The translations under genes and the position numbers were made by a program. Positions 18,287 through 26,926 of a stretch of 53,561 bases of DNA are shown here, in pieces. The notes beneath the pieces were generated by a model. It was not told the origin of the DNA. It saw nothing but the letters and a program-made list of their open reading frames with translations, and ran no database searches. Within the stretch, counting starts at the first letter, position 1. Every line of letters starts with the position of its first letter. Source of the DNA: Flavobacteriaceae bacterium (GTDB taxonomy: Bacteria; Bacteroidota; Bacteroidia; Flavobacteriales; Flavobacteriaceae); NCBI GenBank assembly GCA_002694465.1, contig NZMG01000006.1, positions 86,880 to 140,440 of the forward strand. Direction: 5' to 3'.

Positions 18287-20244
18287 AGTATGGGGATGTT
18301 TATGGTTACTGAGGTTCCTTTGTTTGGTTGACTGTCCCACGAAATGGTTCCGTCGAGAAATTGCACTCGACTATTAATACTTTTAAGGCCTAGTCCTCCT
18401 TTTTCCATCGCTTCATCATAAATAAACCCTTTTCCGTCATCTTCAATAATGAGATTGAGTTCTTTTTTATATCCTAATATTTGAATTAAAACAGACTTGG
18501 CTTCGGCATGTTTACGAATATTCGATATAATTTCTTGCACCAATCTATAAATCATCACTTCTTTAGTGGCTTCAATTTTTTCGGGTAAATGATTCACTTC
18601 CAGAGTTGCTTCGTAACCCTCATCCCTTAAATTTTCAGCTATGTCTTCCACAGCGCCTTGAAGTCCGGAGATACTTAAGGCGTGAGGCATCATATTGTGG
18701 GAAATTCTCCGTACCTCTATGCATGCTTCATCAATAAGACTATTTGTTTTTGCCGTGATGTTTAATTCTTCCAGTTGCTCAATTTCTTTTTGAATGGTTG
18801 TAAAATGTGCTTTAACGGTACTTAATAAGCCTCCAAGACTGTCATGGAGATCTTTTGCAATTCGCAACCGTTCCGCTTCTTGTCCTTCAATCATACTGTT
18901 AAGTGCTAAGAGTTTATTTTTTTGTTGAAGTTCTTTTATTTCTTGGTCTTTTAATGCTTGTTTTTGTGTTGCAATAGTTTTTTGATCTTTTAATCTTTTT
19001 TGAAAAAAGAAAAAGGATAATAGAAGCAATATACCTAGACCAATAAGTAGATATAGAATTTGATTCTTTTCTCGAGTTTCTTTTTCAATGGTGAGATTTT
19101 GTTCTAAGATTTTTCGTTCCTTTTTTTCGGTATCAAATTTTACTTCGAGTTCTGCAATATTTCTTTGCATCCTTTCAGAATTCACACTGTCTCGTAGTGT
19201 GGTTTCCTTGGTTTTATAGGTATATGCGTCTTTGTAGTTTTTTGCTTCAAATTGTATCGTGGTCATTTTCAGTAAAACATCGAGTTTTACCTGTGGTTTT
19301 TTCACTGTCTCTAGCTTTGCCAAGGCTTTCTCCAAATAGGGAATGGCCTTTTCTGGTGAATTCATTTTTGAGTACGTATTGGCCAGCGCAATGGTAGAAT
19401 AACTTTGCGAATTGATACTGTTTAAACTATCACTAATTCTTATAGATTCTTTAAGTTGTGGAATGTTAGAAGGGTCTTCCCGTTTTTCAAAAATATTTTT
19501 AATGGGCATATGTCCCGCAGGGGTGTTGGGATGTGCATCTTCATACAATTCAGAAAGTATTTCGGTGTATTTGGCTAGTTCAATAGGCTTGTCTAATTGT
19601 GAAAAATGCTCAACGATTATGTATAAAGCGAATCGTTTTTGAGGAGTGTTTTCGTATTCTTCAATAGCATCCCACATTTTTCTATAAAATTCGGTATGTC
19701 CCTCAAGATCCCCTAAGACACCTTGTAATAATCCTTTGTGGTAATAGACATTCCACAGAAAGTCGTGGTAATCTGGTTTTTCGGCAAGAGCTTCAGCAAC
19801 GTTAAAATGATACAAGGCTTTGTCAACTTTGTTTTGGTATAAATAGGTATTGCCAACAGAAAGATTATACTCGGTTATGGCTCTTTCGTCTTTTAACTTT
19901 TTGGCAAGTTCTAAGCCTAAAAGCTTATATTTTAGAGCATCATCGGTTAAACCCTGTTGAGATAATTTTTGGCTATACCGTTTGTAAAGAATCATTTTTC
20001 CTAAGTCGGTACTATCTTTAGAAAGGGCATATTCAAAAAGTGATTGCGCTTCACTTTGGGTTTTGGCTATTATGGTATTTAAATGGGAATAGGCCTCCTT
20101 TTTTTCTTCATATGAGTTACCTTTTATCACTGAAAGGACACTATCTATCTGTTTTTTTACATCCACTTGGGAGCTAAGTAGCTGTGGAATAAAAAGAAAG
20201 GCAATAAAAACCAAAGAATATCCTATGTTTTTAAAGAAATTCAT
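18283..20244 (-). CDS. TPR-containing sensor histidine kinase (HisKA_3 type)
   Basis: The product is about 653 residues: a signal peptide (MNFFKNIGYSLVFIAFLFIPQ), a periplasmic region of tetratricopeptide repeats to about residue 380, and one membrane helix (ILYLLIGLGILLLLSFFFF). A coiled coil then leads to HisKA_3 with phosphoacceptor His467 in RIAKDLHDSLGG. The ATPase domain has QEIISNIRKHAEA, EDDGKGF and GGLGLKSINSR. The ATG at 20244 is preferred over the TTG two codons upstream. It pairs with the downstream LuxR-type regulator by a 4-base overlap. The signal sensed is unknown. Confidence 0.93.
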   Translation of the reverse strand: MNFFKNIGYSLVFIAFLFIPQLLSSQVDVKKQIDSVLSVIKGNSYEEKKEAYSHLNTIIAKTQSEAQSLFEYALSKDSTDLGKMILYKRYSQKLSQQGLTDDALKYKLLGLELAKKLKDERAITEYNLSVGNTYLYQNKVDKALYHFNVAEALAEKPDYHDFLWNVYYHKGLLQGVLGDLEGHTEFYRKMWDAIEEYENTPQKRFALYIIVEHFSQLDKPIELAKYTEILSELYEDAHPNTPAGHMPIKNIFEKREDPSNIPQLKESIRISDSLNSINSQSYSTIALANTYSKMNSPEKAIPYLEKALAKLETVKKPQVKLDVLLKMTTIQFEAKNYKDAYTYKTKETTLRDSVNSERMQRNIAELEVKFDTEKKERKILEQNLTIEKETREKNQILYLLIGLGILLLLSFFFFQKRLKDQKTIATQKQALKDQEIKELQQKNKLLALNSMIEGQEAERLRIAKDLHDSLGGLLSTVKAHFTTIQKEIEQLEELNITAKTNSLIDEACIEVRRISHNMMPHALSISGLQGAVEDIAENLRDEGYEATLEVNHLPEKIEATKEVMIYRLVQEIISNIRKHAEAKSVLIQILGYKKELNLIIEDDGKGFIYDEAMEKGGLGLKSINSRVQFLDGTISWDSQPNKGTSVTINIPIL

Positions 20245-20350
20245 TGGCAAAAGATATGATTTTTTTAAGATAATAATAGAAATACAATGTGTTGCTAAGA
20301 TAACCCTATGTAACCATAAAAGACTCTATGAATTCATAGATATATCTTTA

Positions 20351-22897
20351 TTAAAACAAGAATTGTACTGAAAAATTGGGGGTAAAACCTAAAGACCGTT
20401 CTTCAATTCTATTTATTTCTGAATCAAAAGCAGTATCATCTTCTAATGCAAATCTTCGGTTGAGCAAACTTTCTTGGCTGGTTACATTGAGCAATGCCAA
20501 GTTAAATTTAGCATCAACATTTTCCGAAATATCCCAATGGTATTCGGCAGAAAGATCTAATCTTAAGTAGTCTGGCAAACGTTCTTCATTTGGGTTATTG
20601 TAAGGAATGGTAAGTATACCATCCTCAAAAATGAGTGGTTCTTCACTGGGTAAAGTGTACGGTTTTCCCGTACGCCAATTAAGTCCCGCTGCCAATTTTA
20701 AATTTTTTAATTGGTAAGTACTCGCCACGGTTACGGTATGGGTAATATCAATATTATTGGGAAATTGACTTGGGGATAAATTATCAAAATCGTAATCATT
20801 TTTGCTGTATCCATAGCTTGCCCATCCACTAAAGTTTCTCCACTTTTTGTTGAGAATTACTTCGACCCCCTTTACTGAATAGTTTCCGATTTCATTGGAA
20901 AACTGAAACTGATTTTGAAACCCTTGACTTTTACTTGTAATACCCGCCACATTTTTATAATACCCTTCTGCATTAATAAACCAACCCTCATAATTATATA
21001 ATAAACCCACAGATCCTTGTTTGCTTTTTTTAATAGGTACTTCTTCATTATCTGCCAACACCCATCTTCTTTTTTCAACCCCTAGAAAATCACTTTGCAA
21101 ATCGATTCGTTGGGTCACAGTCTGGCTTTTAAATTCTCCGGCCAATTCAAAGGCAAACCCATTTGTGATTTCTTGATATAAATTAAAACGGGGTTCTATT
21201 ATAATTTCATCAAGTTTTTCAAAATAGTTACCTCGTAAGCCCCCGTTAATCCTTGTTTTTTTATTAGAAGAAGCGTATTGTAGTTCTGCATAAGTAATGT
21301 GAGAGCGGAGCACGTTTTTTTCGTAATCTCGAAAACGTGGCAAATTAACATCTTGTGTATTGGCAATTCCTATTTCCGAAAAATGATACCCAGAGTTAAG
21401 TTGTATCCTATCTGACAATTTTAAGCGAGTGTCAAGCTTTGCTGAAAGCTCTAAAACTTCATTTTCTTGATTAATTTCCTGAGTGGTTAAAATATCCTGT
21501 TTTTTTGAAAATAAGAGATAGTGGGAAACATTCGTGGATGCTTCGGTGATAAAAGTATTACTCCATTTTCGTTCCCAAGAAAGGCCTAAGGCTTCACTTT
21601 TTTGTTTTAAAGTACTAGTTTCTTCATCTGTAAAAAGCCTTTCGGTGTATTCAAAATGGTTTTCAAGCGCTAGGAAATTAAGACGGATTTTATCGTTTTC
21701 GGTTGGGTCCCAAAGGATTTTTCCTCCTACATCAAAAAAATGAAAAAACTCATTGGTTTGTAGATTGGAAACCAACTCTGGGTTATTCAAATTTGTAATT
21801 AATGTTTCCTGAAATATCCTGTCTGAAAAACTATTATAAGCAGGGGTTTCAAAGATTTCATTAATAGAAGATCTTCCTGAAATTTGAAATCCTAGGGAAT
21901 TGGAAATTGGAATTTCTAAAAAAGCATTCGCGTTAATGAGGTTGGTTCCAATGCCACCATTAAATTTTCTAGCAATGTTATTATTGGAAGTCATATCAAT
22001 TACTCCCGAAACACTTTCCCCGAAGGTTGCAGGGGTTCCGTTTTTATAAACCGATACTTCTTTAGTAAGGCTTGGATTAAAAGCAGAAATAAGGCCAAAA
22101 AAGTGCCCGGTTTGGTACATCCTGATGCCCTCCCAAAGTATTAAATTTTCATCATTGGCACCCCCGCGAATATTTATGGTCGAAATAGTCTCATTACTGC
22201 TTTCTATCCCAGGAAGTGCCTGCACCATTTGCAACACATCATTTTCGGTTTGGCCTGGAAGTAGTCCGAAGTTTTGAGTACGTAAACTAGTAGACCCATT
22301 CACGTTTCGGCTAATACCACGAACCAAAACATTGCTTATAAGTACTTCATTTAATCTTGAAATGGAGGGGAATAGTACAATTTCCGGACAATTGAGAGAA
22401 ATAGAGGAGCTGTAGAGATTTAATGTTTCGAACCCAATATAGCTTATGGAAATAGTTTCAGAAATATAACTATTAGGAATATAAAACACGCCTTGGCTGT
22501 TTGAAACCGTGGTGTATTTATTAACTCCTACTAAAACGGAGGCATTTTCTAAGGGTAGGCCTGTACTTCCATCAATAATTTTTCCGCAATAATTAGAAGA
22601 AACCACTTCTCTTTTGGTTACAGAATAATACCTAGCATTAATTTTATTAAACTGAAATGGAGTATTTGAGTTGAGATGCTCAATGCTTTCTGCTAATGAA
22701 GAAGTAGAGCTAGGAGAAACTACTTGTATATCGGTAATTTCTGCTTCCACATAAGAAAATCGTACCTCGTGTTTTTGTTCTAAATCCGTTATGATTTCCA
22801 ATAATGGAAGCATTTCTTGAGCAACCATAATGGTTTGGAAAAAGAATAAAAAGAGGCAAAGGAAAGTTGATTGTTGTTTAGTTACTGTTCTTTGCAT
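20351..22897 (-). CDS. TonB-dependent outer-membrane receptor with signalling (STN) domain
   Basis: The 848-residue product is a FecA-like transducer. After a signal peptide (about residues 1-27) come an STN/secretin-like signalling domain (about 30-95) and a carboxypeptidase-regulatory-like domain (about 104-185). The plug contains GLLPGQTENDVLQMVQALPGI and INIRGGANDENL. A beta-barrel follows and ends in the aromatic NFSVQFLF. Its start overlaps the fecR end by 20 bases. The three-gene order sigma, FecR, receptor implies surface signalling that controls its own uptake genes. No SusD partner is present, so the ligand is probably not a typical SusCD glycan; it cannot be named. Confidence 0.92.
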   Translation of the reverse strand: MQRTVTKQQSTFLCLFLFFFQTIMVAQEMLPLLEIITDLEQKHEVRFSYVEAEITDIQVVSPSSTSSLAESIEHLNSNTPFQFNKINARYYSVTKREVVSSNYCGKIIDGSTGLPLENASVLVGVNKYTTVSNSQGVFYIPNSYISETISISYIGFETLNLYSSSISLNCPEIVLFPSISRLNEVLISNVLVRGISRNVNGSTSLRTQNFGLLPGQTENDVLQMVQALPGIESSNETISTINIRGGANDENLILWEGIRMYQTGHFFGLISAFNPSLTKEVSVYKNGTPATFGESVSGVIDMTSNNNIARKFNGGIGTNLINANAFLEIPISNSLGFQISGRSSINEIFETPAYNSFSDRIFQETLITNLNNPELVSNLQTNEFFHFFDVGGKILWDPTENDKIRLNFLALENHFEYTERLFTDEETSTLKQKSEALGLSWERKWSNTFITEASTNVSHYLLFSKKQDILTTQEINQENEVLELSAKLDTRLKLSDRIQLNSGYHFSEIGIANTQDVNLPRFRDYEKNVLRSHITYAELQYASSNKKTRINGGLRGNYFEKLDEIIIEPRFNLYQEITNGFAFELAGEFKSQTVTQRIDLQSDFLGVEKRRWVLADNEEVPIKKSKQGSVGLLYNYEGWFINAEGYYKNVAGITSKSQGFQNQFQFSNEIGNYSVKGVEVILNKKWRNFSGWASYGYSKNDYDFDNLSPSQFPNNIDITHTVTVASTYQLKNLKLAAGLNWRTGKPYTLPSEEPLIFEDGILTIPYNNPNEERLPDYLRLDLSAEYHWDISENVDAKFNLALLNVTSQESLLNRRFALEDDTAFDSEINRIEERSLGFTPNFSVQFLF

Positions 22898-23795
22898 AAA
22901 GCGTCACTTCGTTATTTGCGATAGTAAAATCTAGCTGTAATGGATCGCAAATGGAGCGTAATGCTACTGTTAAATTGGTATGTGTAAAGCTTCCTGTAAA
23001 TCGTTTATTTAAATTTAATTCTGTATGTATAGTAACGGGATATTGCCTTTTAAATTCTGCTAAAACATCGGTAACCAATACATTTTCAAAAGAACTTTCG
23101 TTATTCACCCAAGTGGGAGCATTAAGCGCTAAAGATTCGTTGTTTACTATTTTATTATTTTCAATTGTAATGTAGTTTCCTGCTGGAATTTTTACAAGTG
23201 TATCACTAAAAGCGACACTTACGAGCCCTTCATAACAGGTGATATTAAATTGATTTTTCCTTGAAAAAACATTGAATTGAGTTCCCAAAACTGTTACCGT
23301 GCCTTGAGGTGTCTCAACACTAAAAGTTGATCCTTTCTTTACCTTAAAATAAGCCTCCCCTTCCAAGGATAATTTTCGTTCTTTGTCCCATCCTTTTTTA
23401 TTATAAGCTAGCTGGGACATAGCGTTTAGGGTTACTTCAGATTCGTCTGGCAACAAGAAATTTTCTTTTTGCGCAATGTCTGTAGTAATGGAAGTATCTC
23501 TATTTTCTAAGAATAAATAACTAGTTACAATTAATGCCAACACAGCTGCAATTCTTACTATATACTTCGAAGAAAATAACGATCTTACTTTCCCCTTTTT
23601 TAAATCATTTTTGGATTTGATAGCAGTAAAAGTTTCCTCCGCTTTAAAAGCTGGAGTTTCAAAACCTTGGGTGGCTTCAGCAATTTTTACATAAGAAGTA
23701 TATTTTGAATCATTTTTTAATAATTCAATTTCTTCTATAGTGGCTTCGCCATTAAGGTATTTGTGTAATATGTAGTTTTTATCCATATCCTTCAT
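22878..23795 (-). CDS. FecR-family anti-sigma factor
   Basis: The product, 305 residues from the ATG at 23795, has an N-terminal cytoplasmic part (MDKNYILHKYLNGEATIEE) and one membrane helix near residues 80-100 (YIVRIAAVLALIVTSYLFL). The periplasmic FecR domain has SEVTLNAMSQLAYN, LEGEAYFKVKKG and FSVETPQGTVTVLGTQFNV. The C-terminal part (KRFTGSFTHTNLTVALRSIC) should meet the receptor's STN domain. A second ATG at 23786 is equally possible as start. It should hold the adjacent ECF sigma factor inactive until the receptor is loaded. Confidence 0.93.
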   Translation of the reverse strand: MKDMDKNYILHKYLNGEATIEEIELLKNDSKYTSYVKIAEATQGFETPAFKAEETFTAIKSKNDLKKGKVRSLFSSKYIVRIAAVLALIVTSYLFLENRDTSITTDIAQKENFLLPDESEVTLNAMSQLAYNKKGWDKERKLSLEGEAYFKVKKGSTFSVETPQGTVTVLGTQFNVFSRKNQFNITCYEGLVSVAFSDTLVKIPAGNYITIENNKIVNNESLALNAPTWVNNESSFENVLVTDVLAEFKRQYPVTIHTELNLNKRFTGSFTHTNLTVALRSICDPLQLDFTIANNEVTLYAKNSN

Positions 23796-23848
23796 TTCCA
23801 ATATCAATACTGAAACAGTTGTCGATTATTTTACCCTACCTCAATATT

Positions 23849-24352
23849 TTAAAATTCATCAATTTCTTTTCTTAGTGAGGCCAGTGCTTGGCTCATTCTT
23901 TTTTCTACTGCTTTCACCGAAATTTCCAATATTTCCGCAATCTCGGCATATTTTTTACCTTCAATTCTATTTAAAAGAAACGCGGTTCGCTGTGCTTCGG
24001 TTAAGTTGGCAATAGCATTTTGTAATTTTTCTTCAAACTGCTTTTCCTCCATTAAGTACTCTGGAGATTGTTTGTTCACTTTGTCGGGCTGAAGCTGCGC
24101 ATGTTTTAACACCACTTTTTTATGAGCTACTTCATTTAAAAACATATTATTGGCTACAGTATATAAAAAGGATTTTGCTTTTTCTTCTGGAACTTTCTCA
24201 CAGTTTTGCCATAGTTTTATAAAAGCTTCCTGAACTAAATCGTTTGCTTGGGCTTCGTCCCCACATTTAAAAAATATAAAATGGAATATAGGTTTGCCCC
24301 AATTATAGTAAATTTGGTTGTATACCTTCTCGGAACAAACGTTATCTGCCAT
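23849..24352 (-). CDS. ECF-type RNA polymerase sigma factor
   Basis: The 167-residue product has sigma region 2 (DEAQANDLVQEAFIKLWQN, about residues 32-50, and SFLYTVANNMFLNE) and region 4 (LTEAQRTAFLLNRIEGKKYAEIAEIL with ISVKAVEKRMSQALASLR). Regions 1 and 3 are absent, which defines the ECF class. It is the first gene of the sigma-FecR-receptor cassette, with a 53-base gap before fecR. It faces the divergent lipoprotein gene across about 100 bases, so that gene could be one of its targets. Confidence 0.94.
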   Translation of the reverse strand: MADNVCSEKVYNQIYYNWGKPIFHFIFFKCGDEAQANDLVQEAFIKLWQNCEKVPEEKAKSFLYTVANNMFLNEVAHKKVVLKHAQLQPDKVNKQSPEYLMEEKQFEEKLQNAIANLTEAQRTAFLLNRIEGKKYAEIAEILEISVKAVEKRMSQALASLRKEIDEF

Positions 24353-24374
24353 ATGAAGTTAGAATGGTTTTCAT

Positions 24375-24382
24375 CAAATTTA
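24375..24382 (-). promoter_or_regulatory. Candidate -7 element for the sigma factor gene
   Basis: On the minus strand this reads TAAATTTG, matching TAnnTTTG, 22 bases before the sigma factor ATG. I found no TTG at the right distance for a -33 element. The 100-base divergent region must also serve the lipoprotein gene on the plus strand. Confidence 0.35.
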
Positions 24383-24454
24383 TAAAAAAAGTTAATGATG
24401 GGTAGGGTAAAGTTTATTTTATCTGTTTTACCAATAAACAAACAAAAAATTTCT

Positions 24455-26233
24455 ATGAAAAAATTAATTAACCTACAGTTTTTACTTCTTTTAGGATTAG
24501 TGCTATTCTTAGGCTCCTGCCAAAAAGAAGATAAAGAATTTATCGACGAAACCAATAACGAAGAAACCTTTACTGCAAATTCAACCATTACCAATTTATT
24601 GCGAAGTGCCTCTCAAAATAATGGGACCATGGATAATATTATAGATGGGAGTGATTGTTTTTCGGTAGTGTTTCCCATTGAAGTATTTGCCAATGGTCAA
24701 AAACTAACGTTAGAATCAATTAATGATTTGAGATTGGTTCAAGAAATATTTGATCAATTTCCAAGTGATACAGATGTATTGGATATAGTGTTCCCAATAC
24801 AATTGGTTGCTGAGGATTTCACTATTATAGACGTAGCTAATGAAAATGAATTTGCTTCGCTTATTTCAGACTGTACCAACAGTATTGTAGATACGTATGC
24901 CTGTGTAGATTTTGTATATCCTATAGATTGTTTTATCTACAATAATAATAATGAACAAACAGGAAGTATCACATTAAATAATGCACACGAATGGCTAGAC
25001 TATCTCCTTTATTTACAAGAAGGGGTATACATTGCAATAGATTATCCTATGTCGGTTATTGTTAATGGTCAAACGATGAGTGTAAATTCAAATCAAGAAT
25101 TAATTGATGCTATTTCTCAAGCAGATTGTAGTAATGATGGAGGTGGAAATACAGATCCAACAGATTTTGAAAATTATTTAACCACAGGAGTATGGTATGT
25201 AACTTACTTCTTTGATGACTACGATGAAACCAGTGACTTTGCTGATTACGAATTTAGCTTTGCTGTAGATGGCACTGCCGAAGCAACCAATACAAGTGGA
25301 AGTACAGCAGGTACTTGGGATTTTTATGTAGACAGTGGTGTCGATAAAGTAGATTTATTCTTTGGTACTGCAAGCCCACTTGACGAAATAGACGAAGACT
25401 GGGAAGTACTTGAGGCAACTAACGATATTATACGTTTAAAGCATATAAGTGGAGGAGATGGAAGTATAGATTTCTTAACCTATGAAAGAACACCTTATAG
25501 TGGTGGTGGTGGAAATACGAATGACTTTATCGATAATCTAGTAAACGGTTCTTGGTACGTAAATTTACTCGATGATGATGGAAATGATGAAACATGCGAT
25601 TATGTAGACTATGAATTTGTTTACAACATCAACGGTTCGGTAACTGCAACAAGTCCATCAAATACTAAAAATGGTTTCTGGATGGTAACAGACAGTGGTA
25701 GCGGACTAGATTTGGTATTAAACTTTGACATTGTTGGTCAAGACGATCCGTTTGAAGATTTAAACGACGATTGGGATGTAACAGGTTATGATACTCAATT
25801 AATCCAACTTATGGATGTGAGTGGTGGAAATGGTGGTACAGACTACCTTAACTTCGGAAGAAACCCTCACACAGGTTGCGGTGGTGGAGGTGGAGGCCAA
25901 GGTCTTATAGACACCCTTTTAAATGGTCCTTGGTATGTTGCTACCTATCTCGATGATGGTGTTGATGAAACTTACGATTACTACGGGTATAACCTAACTT
26001 TCAATAGCGGTGGAACTGTGGTTGCTGATAATGGCACAAATACCTTTAATGGAACTTGGAGTGTGACAGGCACTTCAACCTTAGACTTAAATTTAGATTT
26101 TGGCACTCAAATTCCATTTGATGAATTTAATGATGACTGGGATGTGCTTTCCTATACCGAAACTACGATTAACCTGGAAGACGTGAGTGGGGGTAATGGT
26201 GGAACCGATACCCTAATACTTCAAAAATTATAA
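24455..26233 (+). CDS. Acidic repeat lipoprotein with three lipocalin-like C-terminal repeats
   Basis: The ATG at 24455 gives a 592-residue product with a lipoprotein signal (LVLFLGSC, Cys22). The frame is open 20 codons upstream but those lack signal character. Residues about 65-230 contain four short related units starting FPIEVF, FPIQLV, YPIDCF and YPMSVI. Three units of about 115 residues follow (from about 25165, 25520 and 25895), each with W-Y-V near the start, a DDxxDET segment, F-x-x-x-NDDWDV-like residues and GGNGGTD near the end. Function is unknown; calcium binding would fit the acidity but is a guess. It is divergent from the sigma factor. Confidence 0.75.
   Translation: MKKLINLQFLLLLGLVLFLGSCQKEDKEFIDETNNEETFTANSTITNLLRSASQNNGTMDNIIDGSDCFSVVFPIEVFANGQKLTLESINDLRLVQEIFDQFPSDTDVLDIVFPIQLVAEDFTIIDVANENEFASLISDCTNSIVDTYACVDFVYPIDCFIYNNNNEQTGSITLNNAHEWLDYLLYLQEGVYIAIDYPMSVIVNGQTMSVNSNQELIDAISQADCSNDGGGNTDPTDFENYLTTGVWYVTYFFDDYDETSDFADYEFSFAVDGTAEATNTSGSTAGTWDFYVDSGVDKVDLFFGTASPLDEIDEDWEVLEATNDIIRLKHISGGDGSIDFLTYERTPYSGGGGNTNDFIDNLVNGSWYVNLLDDDGNDETCDYVDYEFVYNINGSVTATSPSNTKNGFWMVTDSGSGLDLVLNFDIVGQDDPFEDLNDDWDVTGYDTQLIQLMDVSGGNGGTDYLNFGRNPHTGCGGGGGGQGLIDTLLNGPWYVATYLDDGVDETYDYYGYNLTFNSGGTVVADNGTNTFNGTWSVTGTSTLDLNLDFGTQIPFDEFNDDWDVLSYTETTINLEDVSGGNGGTDTLILQKL
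25165..26230 (+). repeat. Three tandem protein-level repeats of about 115 codons
   Basis: Units start near 25165, 25520 and 25895. They share the order WYV, DETxDYxxY, an inner GxW turn, a DDWDV element and GGNGGTDxL. DNA identity between units is low except around GGTGGAAATGGTGG-like stretches, so the repeats are old. A fourth copy forms the body of the next gene. Confidence 0.7.
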
Positions 26234-26260
26234 ACCTAAAATAAATTGATAGAAAATAAT

Positions 26261-26755
26261 ATGAAAAAGAAAATTTTAAAATTAGCCCTTGTATTCTCTA
26301 TGGTTCTTACTTTCACAAGCTGTAGTAAGGATGATAGCTCAAATGCCTCTTCTACTCCCAACGAAACGAGTGCAGATCAGACCACACAAGTTGCAGAAAG
26401 TGGAACCTGGAGAATCACAAGTTTTATAGACTCTGGTCAAGACGAAACAAGTGATTTTACAGGCTATTCGTTTAGCTTTAATGCAGATGGTTTGTTGTTA
26501 GCCACTAAAGGGAATGAAACTATTACGGGCTCTTGGTCTGTTTCAGACGATAGTAGTAATTCGTCTAGCGATGATGACGGAAACTCAACGGACGATGATG
26601 ATTTCAACATTTTCTTTGCGGTTTCTGAAGACAGCAAATTTGAAGACTTAAATGATGATTGGGATTTTATCTCTGTATCAAGTTCCAAAATTGAATTAAT
26701 AGATATAAGCGGAGGTAATGGTGGTACCGATTACCTCACTTTTGAAAAGAACTAA
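26261..26755 (+). CDS. Lipoprotein with a single copy of the same repeat domain
   Basis: The 164-residue product has a lipoprotein signal (MKKKILKLALVFSMVLTFTSC, Cys21), a Ser/Thr-rich linker and one repeat unit. The unit has GTWRITSFIDSGQDETSDF, GYSFSFNADG, FEDLNDDWDF and ISGGNGGTDYLTFE. A Ser/Asp-rich loop (about residues 90-112) interrupts it. It follows the three-repeat lipoprotein by 27 bases and is followed by a terminator, so the two form an operon. The pair looks like one duplicated domain family on the cell surface; function is unknown. Confidence 0.75.
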   Translation: MKKKILKLALVFSMVLTFTSCSKDDSSNASSTPNETSADQTTQVAESGTWRITSFIDSGQDETSDFTGYSFSFNADGLLLATKGNETITGSWSVSDDSSNSSSDDDGNSTDDDDFNIFFAVSEDSKFEDLNDDWDFISVSSSKIELIDISGGNGGTDYLTFEKN

Positions 26756-26780
26756 ACGACCCTTTTTTTGTCCCTTAATA

Positions 26781-26810
26781 AAGCCCAAACATTGTTTGGG
26801 CTTTATTTAT
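26781..26810 (+). terminator. Terminator after the lipoprotein pair
   Basis: AAGCCCAAAC at 26781-26790 pairs exactly with GTTTGGGCTT at 26794-26803 around a three-base loop, followed by a T-rich stretch. It closes the two-gene lipoprotein operon. Confidence 0.88.
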
Positions 26811-26926
26811 TAGAGAAGCTTATGATTATTTGGGATGAATTATAATTTAATGATTTTACTCACCTTCCATTAAGTTAGATTTTCCTACTTTGCATTTTCT
26901 TATATTTTTAAACTTAGACATTTATA

